NCBI GenBank assembly: GCA_003693705.1
Contig: RBZT01000546.1
Span: 124,001 to 188,000, forward strand
Reading direction: 5' to 3'
Length of the DNA stretch: 64,000 bases
DNA from: Polymyxa betae
Taxonomy: Eukaryota > Endomyxa > Phytomyxea > Plasmodiophorida > Plasmodiophoridae
The translations under genes were made by a program, and so were the position numbers. Of the stretch, positions 11,757 to 22,499 are shown piece by piece. Under the pieces are notes generated by a model. The model made no database searches, was not told the origin of the DNA, and saw only the letters and a list, made by a program, of their open reading frames with translations. The stretch's first letter is position 1; every line of letters starts with the position of its first letter.

Positions 11757-12418
11757 AGGGATCTCGGCAAGATCTTACAGTTCGTAAAAACCTGGATTTT
11801 AAAGTGACCAGTAGATCGATTCCTTTATCACCGTATAATGAAACGTCGATCTGTGTCAGGATTTCGCCAATAATTGCAGGTACTAACGCAGGCATTCATT
11901 AGAGACAAAAGTTTTCTTACGAATGGAAAAAAAGTACGAACTTGATAGGTGTGATTCGGTTCTGATGTTCTCGTGTTTACCATACGTATAATGATGCTCA
12001 AAATCCAAATAGGCATAATATCTATGTAAGCGGTGAACATGGAATCAATAAAGTCCAACCAAGCAGGTACTTACTTGGTCCTTTCCAAAGACGATTTTAA
12101 CAGCGTCCTGCCATCGACTAACACAAATAAATAAACAAAACCAGTAACCTGATCATATGATACAACCTTGTGATTTCCATTGGGCTTCAAGCCTGCTATT
12201 CTCTTCATGAATCGTCACTAAGCGAACACAAAGCTGACGCAGATAGTCGCCCAATCGATTACAATGCTGCAGGCGATCAGCAAAATCGCATTCGATCTGG
12301 CCTTCCGACCTACCGATTCCAGGACGCCCCGCTCCTTATTCAGAGCGGCCAGCTCGGTCGCCGACATCACACGCGATCGTAAGGGAAAGCGATTACGGCG
12401 GGCGCGGACTGCGACCAT
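11757..12418 (-). CDS. Unidentified protein with coiled-coil N-terminal part
   Basis: Not recognised. The first exon starts at 12418 with a basic MVAVRARRNRFPLRSR, then SATELAALNKERGVLES. After a 45-nt intron the frame continues HCNRLGDYLRQLCVRLVTI and HEENSRLEAQWKSQ, a likely coiled coil. Further exons give LLKSSLERTK and YYAYLDFEHHYTYGKHENI. The C-terminus is either IIGEILTQIDVSLYGDK...FLRTVRSCRDP (stop at 11757) or an alternatively spliced end; the last junction does not resolve cleanly by eye. It lies 90 bp downstream of PSMA4 on the same strand. Codon use looks like its neighbours, so a real gene is likely, but function is unknown. Confidence 0.5.
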
Positions 12419-12507
12419 GAACCAGATGGCCCTGCCTGACAGGCTAGTACGACCGAATCCAGAGTTGACAAAGACGGGATTATGTATGATTTATATGAAG
12501 CGATTGC

Positions 12508-13370
12508 TTAGGTGCTGGATAGATTACCGGTTAGACCTTTAGCAGCGGCATCGTCCAGCAGGGCCTGCAGCTCGGCCTTGCTCAGAATATGATGCACGAC
12601 TTCGCCTTTCTCGTTCTTGGTTAACGTCCCGAACTCGAGCTTCTCGGCGGTCGGCGATGTCGTATCCATGGTCTTGTTCAGGACTTTAACGGCCAGAAGC
12701 AAGGCGTCGGCGACCGTCGTCTCGCCGTCCTTGTAGTCGGATTTCAGGATGGACATGGCGGCCTGGTTGTTGCCGCCGATCGCGGTCGCTTTCCAGCCGC
12801 CGTAGTTACCGCTCGGATCACTTTGATACAATTGAAAGCCGTAATGTTCGTCCCAACCGGCGAACAGGAACGAGACACCGAACGGGCGCTTTCCACCGAA
12901 CTGCGTGTAGTTCTGCTTGAGATCGCAGAGGATATGGAGAATGCGCTCGATAGGAATCGGGTCCTGGTAGGCGTACGAGTACTTCTGAGCAGTCTCTCGT
13001 GTGAAATTAATAAGGACATTAGCATCTGCTGTAATACCAGCAACAGCAACGCTGGAAACCGCTTTAAATCAAAACATTCCGAGACAAATCGAAAGAGCTT
13101 ACGCGACGTGGTCGTCAATTTTGTAAATTCGCTCCGACGATTTTCGAATATCTAACAGTTTCGATGTGATTCGTTTCTCGGCGGCCAGAACGACGCCATC
13201 CTTGGCCAGAATTCCAACAGCAGACCCACCCTGTGAGATTGCCTCGATGGCGTATTCTACCTGATACAGACGACCTTCGGGCGAGAAGATCGTCGTACGG
13301 CTATCATAACGGCGCGACTACATCTCATCAGAACCGAGGTTGACGCTCAAAGCACCGATTCGAGTACCAT
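12508..13370 (-). CDS. PSMA4: 20S proteasome subunit alpha type 4
   Basis: Structural alpha-ring subunit of the 20S proteasome core. After the start codon the protein reads [20 protein letters not shown], the alpha-subunit N-terminal signature. Then come [10 protein letters not shown]-type and [19 protein letters not shown] blocks, [36 protein letters not shown] and [18 protein letters not shown]. Exon 1 is only the ATG (13368-13370): a 50-nt intron (13318-13367) separates it from the second codon, and the intron ends with an in-frame TAG. A second intron interrupts the protein just after DDHVA, around 13035-13105. The tail GLTGNLSST ends at TAA 12508-12510. Sequence is closer to plant/oomycete than to fungal orthologues, judged from memory. 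Confidence 0.95.
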
Positions 13371-13893
13371 TACTCTGGCTCAAAATGAAATCGTCGACGA
13401 CGGGAACGAATCGATAGGGCAGTGACGATTAACGACCTCTGATGAATATAGTTAGATGAAGTGATAAAGAGAGAGACGTGTCTAAAGTCGGACCCCCTCA
13501 CTATCAAAGGCTCACACAAAATGCAAGAGAGCCGGGAGGTCGCGCACTACTTAAATTAACATCTGATTGGGGGGTTCTTCACAAGCAAACGCATCTCTTG
13601 CAATATCTATGACATTATCGACCTCATGAACATCTGTCAGATTGTGGCTCAGCAGCGACATTGAAAGATTTCGTGATGAAAGTGGTGAAAGAATCTTGAT
13701 AAATGCGACGTATTTGAAAGGACATGGTTGGGCTGCAGTACGAAATAAATCGATGTGAAATATTGGATTGGTTGGGATTGGCAAATTGAAAAAACGAGTT
13801 CAAAATTTGAAGATAATCTGATAAAAACGACAGAGATTATTATTTGTAGTTTGGTGTGTTGGCGGCCTTGCCATTGTTAGCGGCGTTCAGACG
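13371..13893. promoter_or_regulatory. Divergent spacer PSMA4 / DAD4
   Basis: 523 bp between start codons of opposite genes. A reverse ORF at 13551-13784 (77 codons) has no family resemblance and sits in the promoter zone. No repeat or RNA gene was recognised. Confidence 0.35.
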
Positions 13894-14202
13894 ATGGAGA
13901 GTAAACAGGCTCCTTGATCGTCCAGCATCTGCTCATTAACGTACTGTGATCTATAGATCCACATCTACGTCACCATCAGGCGCTGGTAAAGAGCATCGAG
14001 AATTCGGTCGATCGGATTTGTGCGGCAGTTGATGGTATTGGTTTGAAATTATCGGCATGACATCTGAAACGAAACTGCAGCGATTAATAATGAGCTGAAT
14101 TCGGTACAGAAAGAGAACGAAGAGATCAGGCTTGCATCGGAAGTTTGGTCTGGTTACGTACACAAGCTGTCCATGTCGTTATGTAAAGAGAAACATCCCT
14201 GA
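13894..14202 (+). CDS. DAD4: DASH/Dam1 complex subunit Dad4 homologue (cryptic, three exons)
   Basis: Small kinetochore protein of the microtubule-coupling DASH/Dam1 complex. Exon 1 is 7 nt (13894-13900), exon 2 is 13957-14034 and exon 3 is 14081-14202. The introns (13901-13956 and 14035-14080) are GT-AG and of normal size here. The spliced protein is 68 residues. It begins MENPH, as yeast Dad4 does, continues with HHQALVKSIENSVDRICAAV and an INNELNSVQKENEEI heptad block, then ASEVWSGYVHKLS, matching the Dad4 layout of one coiled coil and a short tail. Yeast Dad4 is 72 residues. No single exon is long enough to be called as an ORF. Identity rests on short similarity recalled from memory, so it is likely but unproven. 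Confidence 0.7.
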
Positions 14203-14449
14203 TCTCAATGGCCCATCTCTCTATGCACATTGTTTGTCTGCCGATTATGTATTGTAGTAATGGCGTCATTTGCATATAAAGAGTCTCCGTTTTCCACCGT
14301 TTCTATTGTCATTGAGAAACAAATTTTCCAAAAATCTCGCAAAACTTTAGAAAGTCCGTTTTATTTTTACGCAATCTTTTTTCCATTCAAATTTTGGACT
14401 TGAAACGTAACTGCCGTCACCAGTCTAGCTGCATTTCGATCACCTTCAG

Positions 14450-15559
14450 ATGTTTCGATTTAATTTCAATGTAACCGATGAGAGTGACATCAATAATAGC
14501 CAGGATGGTGGTCCTGATCCTGCTGGCAAATCTGAGTCGATATATTGCCCTGTGCAGTCAGTTCCCATCCAAGGCGACCCTGCCGATCATCATACCGAGT
14601 TGCGGTTTCTAAATGGATGGGTCTTTAAACAGTCGATAGTCGATTACCATCATCTACCCAAACGTCAGGCCGAGCTGGATTCGATTTTACCACGTTCCGA
14701 TCTGGTCCCGAATGTCTATGAAGGCGGCTTCAAGCTTTGGGAATGCTCAGTCGATCTGGGTACGTATAAGGAGTTCATAAGACTTGCCCATCTGATCATC
14801 CTCCAAAGTCCAATATTTAGTCGACGAAAGCGTCTCTGTAGCATCTCATGACGTTCTCGAACTCGTAATACGAACTGAAAACTATTCGTCATATCACATT
14901 TAGCAGTTTGCAGGGATGCGGTCATGGCTTACCAGGAATCTATGCAGCGTGCCATGGAGCTAGCTCTGTCTGCTTGCAGGTGAATAATGCTCTCTGGACA
15001 TCACCCATCACTACCCGTTGATTCGTTTGTGAAGGATTTGAACGTGGACGTGCTGGCCTCGGTCACATCATCAAACGTGATGCTCAACTGTCGGTCCTAC
15101 GACGCATTCCAGCTTTTAGCTGGAGATTGGCGCGATCCCAGTCTGTTTGACACCTTCGCCAGGGCCCAGTACGACCTGGTGTTCTCATGTGATACATTGT
15201 ATGGACGGACGCGGGTGTACTGCCCCATCGCTACACGACGCTGAAGCTTGCGTAGGTATTCGATTGAGAGCCAGCCTGCATTGGTGAAATTGATCGAAAG
15301 ATATTTGAGAGTGGGCGGTGTCGCTTATATCGCTGCCAAATCGTAAGGCGACGATTGCTATCAGGGCGTCGTCATAAGATCTAAATCTGATTCGGGCAGA
15401 TTTTATTTCGGTGTGGGTGGTTCGACATTATCGTTCTTGAACCTGATCCAACAATACGAGAATCTAGAGGCCACCGTCGTCAGGAATATCGCAGATGGGC
15501 AATCCAATGTTCGCGAAATTATTCGTATCAGCAAGATCTCGCAACAAATCATAAATTAG
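14450..15559 (+). CDS. METTL18: Protein-histidine N-methyltransferase, METTL18/Hpm1 type
   Basis: SAM-dependent methyltransferase that in other eukaryotes methylates a histidine of ribosomal protein uL3 (RPL3). The N-terminal region ends in LVPNVYEGGFKLWECSVDL, the family hallmark. After splicing, DVLELGCGHGLPGIYAA forms the SAM-binding glycine loop (intron near 14857-14909). QLLAGDWRD, YDLVFSCDTLY and KLIERYLRVGGVAYIAAKS follow, with FYFGVGGSTLSFLNLI near 15400-15440 as the conserved KAHYFGVGG block. TAG at 15557-15559. Four introns; all stops fall inside them. The snurportin start codon follows only 78 bp downstream on the same strand. Confidence 0.88.
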
Positions 15560-15637
15560 TCGAAATCTATTTAGAAATGCAGCTGGGGCTCATCCAGATC
15601 GATAAGTTCATTTATTTTGCGACCTCACATTGTTCGA

Positions 15638-16937
15638 ATGCAGACGTCGACTCGTATCTCAGTGAAGGCGGCGTCGGAGGCCCGATTCGTCTCCGGCCAT
15701 GCTCGACGCCAGGAAGCGCTCGAGCGGCAGAAACGCGAGCGTCAGGCTCTGACCAGCGCCCATCGCCAGGCTTTGATGGAGGCGGCGGCCCCGGTCATCC
15801 CCAGCGAGCCGACGCCCGAGGCGCCGCACGAGATCATCGTCGAGATCCCCGAATGGATGGTCGACATTCCGAATGATCTATGCGAGAAATGGTCTGTATT
15901 AGCACGACCAGAAGGCCAACGATGTATTGGTAAAAGATTCAGGATGGAAAGATAACATTCATCGAAATTGTTTTGTAGTATTTTGTCAGTATGGAAGGAC
16001 ATCGCTTCGTTCGGTCGAAAACCGCTTCATTCGAGCTTGTAGAACTGCTCTACCGAATGGAAGCCCAAAGTCAGCTTGTCTTGATTTCCTCAGGCCTGGT
16101 TCTCATTTGTTTTGTTGTAAGTTCAGGGGCGTCGGCTCAGGCGACGGTTCTGGAAGGCATCCTGCAGGATCGGTTTCTCTTTATAATCGATGTGCTTTCA
16201 TGGAAAGGATATCAGCTGATCAACAGCTCCAGGGAGTTCAGGCAATACTGGCTACAGACCAAGGCCGCCGAACACGACCTCGCTCCAGTCTCCGGCGAGT
16301 ACGACCTGGCCGTCGTACCGTTGCTGGCAGCGAAATGCAGCCGAGAATCGATCTCGGCCGCGTATAGCGGATTCCATCCGTCATGCAATGCACAGAGCGA
16401 CGGAATGCACTTCTACCATAATGAGGCGTTGTATACAGCCGGATGTACCCCCCTGACATTGCTCTGGAAAGACGCACGATGCTCGCGATATTACATCGAA
16501 GGCAATCAAAACGAAAAGCAGCAGATCTGCTTGCGTTGTGATCCTTCCGGCGCTCTAGTTACCGAAGACGGGATTGTGCTGGGACGTCTCGAGCCGCGTT
16601 CGCTCGGACCCGACGCCAGCAAACTACAAAAGTACGTTTTGATCGTGTTAACCATCTCTTTTTTGACTGGATTAACAGGTTCAGCATCGATGGCGTCGAT
16701 TTGGGCTTTGACCATCCCAGTGTTATTGGTTTACAACGAATAGGGTCATGCCCAGCAACTAAGGTGAAGATACATCTCTGTGAACTGGCCCACATGCTCA
16801 ATCATTTCTGTTAGGTAATCGCGCATTCATGGAGTAAGATCCTCTTCCAATACGCAGCCAGGCAGGGGCGCAATTTCGTTGAAATTGATGCCCTCTTTGG
16901 CCGAATATCGTCGATAAACTCATTCCAAACCTGTTAA
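15638..16937 (+). CDS. SNUPN: Snurportin-1, snRNP nuclear import adaptor
   Basis: Adaptor that binds the trimethylguanosine cap of spliceosomal snRNAs and links them to importin beta. N-terminus: Arg-rich importin-beta-binding-like helix (ARRQEALERQKRERQALTSA). Then EIPEWMVDIPNDLCEKW matches the snurportin cap-binding start (EWLIDVPSDLGQEW in human, from memory). Following exons give IVFCQYGRTSLRSVENRF, LPNGSP, and VLEGILQDRFLFIIDVLSW. GYQLINSSREFRQYWL, DGMHFYHNEALYTAGCTPL and LLWKD complete the guanylyltransferase-like fold. Introns: about 15931-15976 and 16078-16126, plus two more near 16633-16679 and 16764-16815. One unbroken frame across 15991-16743 would give a wrong N-terminus. The C-terminal 60 residues are not conserved. 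Confidence 0.85.
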
Positions 16938-17068
16938 ACATTCACTTTTTTAAATTTCTGTAATCCTTGTGAAATTAAGCAAATTCGGAAGTCGGTCGAG
17001 GTTGGATCTGATCGTATAAGCCGTATAGGTAGGTAGGAGGTACCCCTAAAATTGACCCAAACTGGAAA

Positions 17069-17851
17069 ATGGCTACTGGTGAGGAAGGCGGACCATCAGA
17101 TCCAAGACCATCGCGAGCCTGTAATCAGCCCGGATACGAATTCGTTGTAAGCTCAGTACTTTACCCATTGAGGTAGCATTTGTAAAATTGATCACAGCGT
17201 AATGTACCGGCATCTGGAAGACAAATCTTGGAACGAAGTCGAGAGTTCGTCGAAAAGAAACGCTTGAAAGAACGCGATTTCGGGTTTCAACGATTTAAAG
17301 GCGAGGCGATCGATTCCCCCTTTGATATCGATACGACCTCGTCGGGATATATGTCAGGTAGTCAGCCGAACTGATCAGCGGAATGGTCGCTTAACAAATT
17401 GACAGCCGCCGATAGATTTCATTGCGATACGGTTGGAGAGTTTAAAGGCCTGAGAGACGCCGCCCGAGCTCGGACCAATGCCATGTACCAAAGTAAACGC
17501 GAGAAGGCCCTGGAGATAGAACGACGCCTCCAGGAGCAGATCGAGTACGCATCGCCTCGTCCGGGCCAGTATTCTGGTCGCGTCCAAGTCAACAGAAACA
17601 GTGTGGCATACAATCCGGTCACATTAAGTTATAGTGATACTGATGATGGGCAAATATTAAAGCAGCAGCATGAACGAGTTCTGTACCGGGTCGCTCTGCG
17701 CTCAAAGGTTCATTAAGTATCGCACAGTTAAAAAAACAATTTGCTGACGAAGTTTTAGAACCTTCAAGAAAAATCGAATGGCGGGTTCAATCCGATTACA
17801 GGGGAACCAACGCAACTTGTTCAATTACCTCCTGCTCCAGATTTGGTGTAA
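17069..17851 (+). CDS. Unidentified protein with repeated YNP(V/I)T-like motifs
   Basis: Not recognised by name. The spliced protein begins MATGEEGGPSDPRPSRACNQ. It contains a charged, helix-prone middle (GRQILERSREFVEKKRLKER and REKALEIERRLQEQIEYASP). It ends with two related motifs, YNPVTLSY and FNPITGEP, then a Pro-rich PPAPDLV. Three introns of about 45-50 nt; the first lies near 17147-17200. Arg/Lys/Glu-rich composition and the NP-T motifs recall flagellar-associated proteins of protists, but I cannot assign it. It converges on the NMNAT gene with a spacer of about 10 bp. Confidence 0.6.
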
Positions 17852-17861
17852 ATGATAACAT

Positions 17862-18757
17862 TTATTGGTACAGCCTGTGCTCTTTGATGTAGTTAATAAC
17901 GCCATTCGGAATGAGATACTTGATAGAACGCTTTTCTGAGATCAGCTGGCGTATTAAAGTCGAACTGATATTGTTGACAACCCGTTGCTGAATCCGGTGA
18001 ACGCTATCCCGATATTTGTTCAAAATGGGATGTTCATTTAGGACGGTTTCTACATCGAAACCTGCACGCTCCACTACCGCAATACCATGGTTTGAGAGGA
18101 TCCTCTCCACCTGAAAGTTAGATCAGAACCACGGAATAGATTCGAATTGCAGAACAACAAACCTGCTCTGGAGGCCACACGACCGTGTCATGGAAAGCAT
18201 ACAACAAATCAGAGCCACATAATAAGAGAACTTTCAATTGAAACCCTTCTGTTGCTAGAAGGTCGCGATGTGCCGTTAGAGCATCAAATGTACGAGACCA
18301 TGAAGGTTGTGCGCCTTCCCAACCGCTAACCTGAATCCAATCAGAATCTTGCACTGATCAGAACAAGTAGGTGAGTAACTCAAGACAGGAACTGAAAAAC
18401 TTTTTACCTGCCAGGCGACACATGTTATAACGATCAATGTATCTGGCCAGGCCGGCTTTAGCATAATTGTCATGAACTGGTGAAAGAAATCCTCCAGTTA
18501 CATGAGCCCCATTGGCCGCCAATGAATCTCTTGCATCCTCTGAGCATCAGTAAGGGCCTTCAAACAGAAACCAAAGCACCAACACCTACCAAATAAGCGG
18601 AGGTGAAACATCGTGACCGGCGAGAACGATCCACACGCTATCAGCGCATACGAAGGCAGCGAACTATGACCTCGACGTCACTCCTCAGCTCACAACTTTA
18701 AACTTGCTCCAACCTGATCGAAGCCGTACATCTGGACACATCCAGCCGAAATGTCAT
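17862..18757 (-). CDS. NMNAT: Nicotinamide/nicotinate mononucleotide adenylyltransferase
   Basis: Makes NAD+ or its deamido form from NMN/NaMN and ATP. The nucleotide-binding start reads IACGSFSPVTMFHLRLFEDA (normally GSFNPxTxxHL), then GGFLSPVHDNYAKAGLARY, with the family pattern through SDWIQVSGWEG, LLCGSDLL, and VERILSNHGIAVVERAG. The C-terminus shows the ISSTLIRQLI motif and SIKYLIPNGVINYIKEHRLY. Three or four introns (one near 18552-18592). The start is uncertain: I chose ATG 18757, because splicing from MTFRLDVSRCTASI gives an in-frame join just before SLPSYALIACG. The SxxIR(K) ATP-binding element and the first His are present. Confidence 0.87.
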
Positions 18758-19077
18758 GAGACAAGACACACCAAGCTAGAATGAGATATCGATGATAAAA
18801 GTGGTAAGTAGAGGAGGCCGGTCCAATGTCGCTTCGGTCGATTACGTTACTGGCAATGAGCGTCACCCCATCTTAGTGTAGACTGTCTTAAGGGTTCTAT
18901 CAGTTGAAGCCAGAATATTCCACACATAATCAGTCTGTCAAGCTTCAAAACGAAATTCATCACAAGATTTTTTGTATTCTGCCTAAAACTGAAATGTAGA
19001 TTTTAAAATCGGACCAGCCAGTACCTTGATCCTTGCGGCCCCGATTCGGCTGCCGAGAGAGTTTCAGCAGGAGGTCC
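18758..19077 (+). other. Spacer with possible 5' exons of the next gene
   Basis: A frame from ATG 18792 reads MIKVVSRGGRSNVASVDYVT and continues after a possible short intron into KPEYSTHNQSVKLQNEIHHK. Its style resembles the downstream low-complexity gene, so these may be its first exons, but I could not find an in-frame join. Confidence 0.25.
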
Positions 19078-20183
19078 ATGCCGAAGGCACTATCTGCTGA
19101 GCTTCCAAACCATGACCTGTTCAGCACGTACTGTACGACATCGGCTTCTACCCACAAATACTCGAAACCGATTCGACCTGCCAATCACATTCCAACCGAG
19201 ACCGGTTTGCTATCTATTCGCGCTCCTGCTCACATTATTCAGCAAACAATTCTAGGCTTCACTAAGAACGTTGAACATCATCTGAACGATCCCAGGGCTG
19301 GTCAGCATAATTGGCACTCTACATACACCGATTCGCATAACGAATCCGGAATCAAGCAGAATCGGGAGGGCCACTGCGACCTGCATCCTAAAACTAACAT
19401 AGAATTATCATCGTTCTCGAAACAGAACTGTTCGAGTTTTCAGGTCAGCGATTGGATCCATCATCTGTAACGATACATTGTTGAAATTAACTTTAGACTG
19501 CGTCGTATGCAGGAGTTCAATCCGAGTCTAGGAGTGCCTATTCAGATGCGTCCATGCGTCAAAATTCTGGGACAATTGTCAAGACGGATGAGTTCAAGTG
19601 TAGTGAAAACGGGTATACGAGGAATTTCGTTATCGATCAGGATCGTCTAAAAGCCAGATTCACACGTACGCCTCATTCCGAATTCGAAGACCGATATCAG
19701 TCACCAGCGATTGATACGAATATTGATACATCAAGATGTCATGCTCTGAAGACCATCAGCAGCATGAGCGGATACAGCAAATCTTGTATCGCACCACAAC
19801 AAAGCAGATATGGAACGGATTTGAATACGATAATGAAATCATCGTATGGAAAGAAATCGGAGCACTGGACTGCCAGATTGCCTATCGAATGTGATAGCAA
19901 AAGCGCAGATATGAGCGGATATGTAAGCAACACGTCTAATCAGGGAAATCATCAGACGGAAGGCAATCGTCATTGTAAAGGCCTGGTTGGCAATCGATAC
20001 TTTAAAGAGGGAAATATCGAGCTATATGCGACGCCGAAACTTTCGACAGAGCCAGCACGACTTCACCCAGACATGTACCAGTACCATCTTACGCCAAGCC
20101 CTCAGGAAACGACCATTACGCAGCCACCGATAGCTACCAAAGCCGATTTAAGTCAGAAGCTAACGCATTGGAAAGCGTCATAA
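19078..20183 (+). CDS. Ser/Thr/Asn/His-rich protein without recognised domain
   Basis: No family recognised. From ATG 19078 the frame reads MPKALSAELPNHDLFSTYCT and runs to about 19443. One 51-nt intron joins SSFQ to TASYAGVQSESRSAYSDASM in frame, and the frame continues to TAA at 20183. The product (about 350 residues) is hydrophilic, rich in Ser, Thr, Asn, His and Arg and poor in hydrophobics, with no signal peptide or membrane segment; it is probably intrinsically disordered. The upstream frame extends to 19033 without an ATG. The ribosomal protein L35a gene follows 137 bp downstream. Confidence 0.55.
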
Positions 20184-20319
20184 AACAGCTAAATTACAGC
20201 ATTATTATCAAGTGATTATCGGGTGAATATATGCGATAGCGCTAATAACTGATTAAGAGTCAGTTTCACGGACCTGCGCAATTACCGATTCAGCCCTGAA
20301 GCACATCCGATTCTATCCC

Positions 20320-20777
20320 ATGGCCGATCAGACCACCGCCAGTTCTGCTGTCGCCTCCAAGGCGACACCCGCTATCCCGACTAGGTTTAAATCATCATTC
20401 GTAGCGTTTTCTCACGTCACTGACCGTTTCGTCGATTTAGACTGTACACTCGGGGTGTGTTTGTGTCGTACAAAAGACGCCAGAGCACGATCCTACATAA
20501 AACCGCTCTGATCAAGATCGAGGGTGTCAACGACACAAAAGATGTCGACTTCTATCTCGGAAAGCGAGTAGCTTACATCTACAAGGCGCAGCGCCCACAG
20601 AAGAAGATGGCCACGAAAGGCATTGAAGGTGAAACCACCAAGTTCCGTGTCATCTGGGGCACCGTCCAGCGCCCTCATGGCAACAACGGCGTCGTCCGAT
20701 GCGGTTTCCGCAAGAACCTGCCCCCTCAGGCTCTTGGTTCTTACGTTCGTGTCTTCATGTACCCCAGCCGTGTCTAA
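20320..20777 (+). CDS. RPL35A: 60S ribosomal protein L35a (eL33)
   Basis: Component of the large cytosolic ribosomal subunit. After an N-terminal extension (MADQTTASSAVASKATPAIP) and an intron of about 55 nt (near 20386-20440), the protein reads LYTRGVFVSYKRRQSTILHK. It continues TALIKIEGV, DFYLGKRVAYIYKA, FRVIWGTVQRPHGNNGVVRC, FRKNLPPQALGS and VRVFMYPSRV. This is the whole eL33 family, including the typical YPSR(I/V) end. The Ala/Thr-rich N-terminal extension is about 15 residues longer than in animals. Confidence 0.95.
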
Positions 20778-20865
20778 GCGCCTCCTTATTTTAATACACG
20801 TATGCATGAACTTCAAATCTTTCCAGAATTGCGAACTGATTGCTTTGAACATGCTTCTGGAGTTA

Positions 20866-22499
20866 CTATAGCTCATCTTTTGCTATATTATTGATTTCTG
20901 ATTGGGGCGATTCACTGATGTTATCCTTAGTTTGGTGACTGGTGTCTTCAGCCGAATGAATTTCGGCATTGTTCTCCGCTGGTGTGCTTCCACTCTTTGA
21001 TGATTCAATAGGATTGTTACTCACGTCGTCTTTGTTCTGACGGGTAGTGCATTTGATTGCATAGATAGCTAATTAATGTCACTGAACACGTTTGAATCCA
21101 ACAATACGTAACTTACCAGTATCTTTCTTGAAAAAATTCGGATTGGAGCACACGCTTGGTAATTCAATTTCGACTAAATACGAACAGGTCTTGGATTCTT
21201 TGATGCTGACAAATTTAGCGCTGTCGATATTCCTGTTGCAGAGAAATCGAATCTCGGTTTCCCTCTTTCTGCCAGTTAGGTCACAATCACTCCCATCCGT
21301 AAAGACCTATCGCCATCCCTTATGTGACAATAAAAGGGTCATCTTCTATGCTACCTGAGAGAAGTATGCTTGTGAATCACCCGAAACGACCAGGGACGTT
21401 TGATTGTTGACCGAATCTGAATCCGAAGCGTTTCCGCTAAAGCGGCCCAACATGAACGATGCCGTTGTGATCGTCTGAAACCGAATCGCCGAATTTCGAT
21501 CACCTTCAACGGGCTCAGCTTTGACACGTTCGGTGTGAAACTGCCGAACATATCCCAAATGACAAAATTCATATGACCACCAGCCTTTATTCTGAGAAGT
21601 ATTCAGCTAACCAAGAAGATTCACGAGCCGAAAGCTGTACCAGAAAAATGCATTTGGAATTCAATGAATAGAGCAACGTGAACGGATTTGAAGATGTATG
21701 CTCCTGCTTGCAGAGTGAGGGAGTACCCAGCCTCATCACATACTGCAAGCATCTCAGGGTAACCGGAAGCAGCTGAATATTAAGCGCTTACGTTCAGTGG
21801 AGATGGCTCACGAGCTTCTATGAACGAGATTGGAACGCTCTCGTCTTGCTTTGGACCGCAGGTGAAGACTGCTTTACAAGATCTTCCATCGGTTCCCTGT
21901 TTGAACTCTTGAACAAAACTGTGATCGTCGACCCAATAGCTTCTGTGGAACTTTCCAAGTGAGAACGACATTAATTCTCGGTCAGCATCGGTGTGGATTT
22001 GTCGGATTTGTTTAAAGGGACAAACTTCGAATGACCAGAATCCTAATCCACAATCAGAATGTCAGCATTAGATCGCGACCACCATTAAACCTTCCGATTT
22101 TCGAGCACATTTGCCTCGTAGCGCGATTTCGAAGTTTGTTTCCAGTTTGGATCGAATTTGCTCAGGATTCAGGTTATCCCATGCTGATGCCTTAGATTCT
22201 TGTTCAGCTTGTTCGTCAGATGATCGAAGATCGGGAATTGAGCAGATATACTTGGTTCCATTATGCAAATTTATGTCGTAGTCTATCACAAGAAGCTGGT
22301 TGTCAGTGCTTGGACGACTGTCATCAATCGATATTTCGAACTTCGGGATCGTAGTCCAATCCTCCAAATGACTTATCTAAAGGAGACTTATGAACACTGC
22401 AGGCAAACCGATGGCCACTGGCACCTGAATCTCAGCCCATGTGATCGGACACAAAGCCAAAACCACCAGCGTAAAGTAGCTGGCTGTGGCAACGAGCAT
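20866..22499 (-). CDS. ERLEC1: Erlectin-like ER lectin with two MRH domains and KDEL end
   Basis: ER-luminal lectin of the XTP3-B/OS-9 group, which reads mannose-trimmed glycans for ER-associated degradation. Signal peptide MLVATASYFTLVVLALCPIT-WA at 22499. MRH domain 1 contains EGFWSFEVCPFKQIRQIH, FSLGKF, CKAVFTCGP, IEAREPSPLNYV and TPSLCKQ. MRH domain 2 contains GWWSYEFCHLGYVRQFH, ASFMLGRF, VFTDGSDCDLTGRKRETEIR, FLCNR and SCSYLVEIELPSVC-type residues. The last exon is acidic/Ser-rich and ends AKDEL before TAG at 20866-20868, a classical ER-retrieval signal. About six introns of 34-60 nt, each checked for frame. Two MRH domains place it with erlectin, not OS-9. A TTAGGGTT box lies 150 bp upstream. 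Confidence 0.88.
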
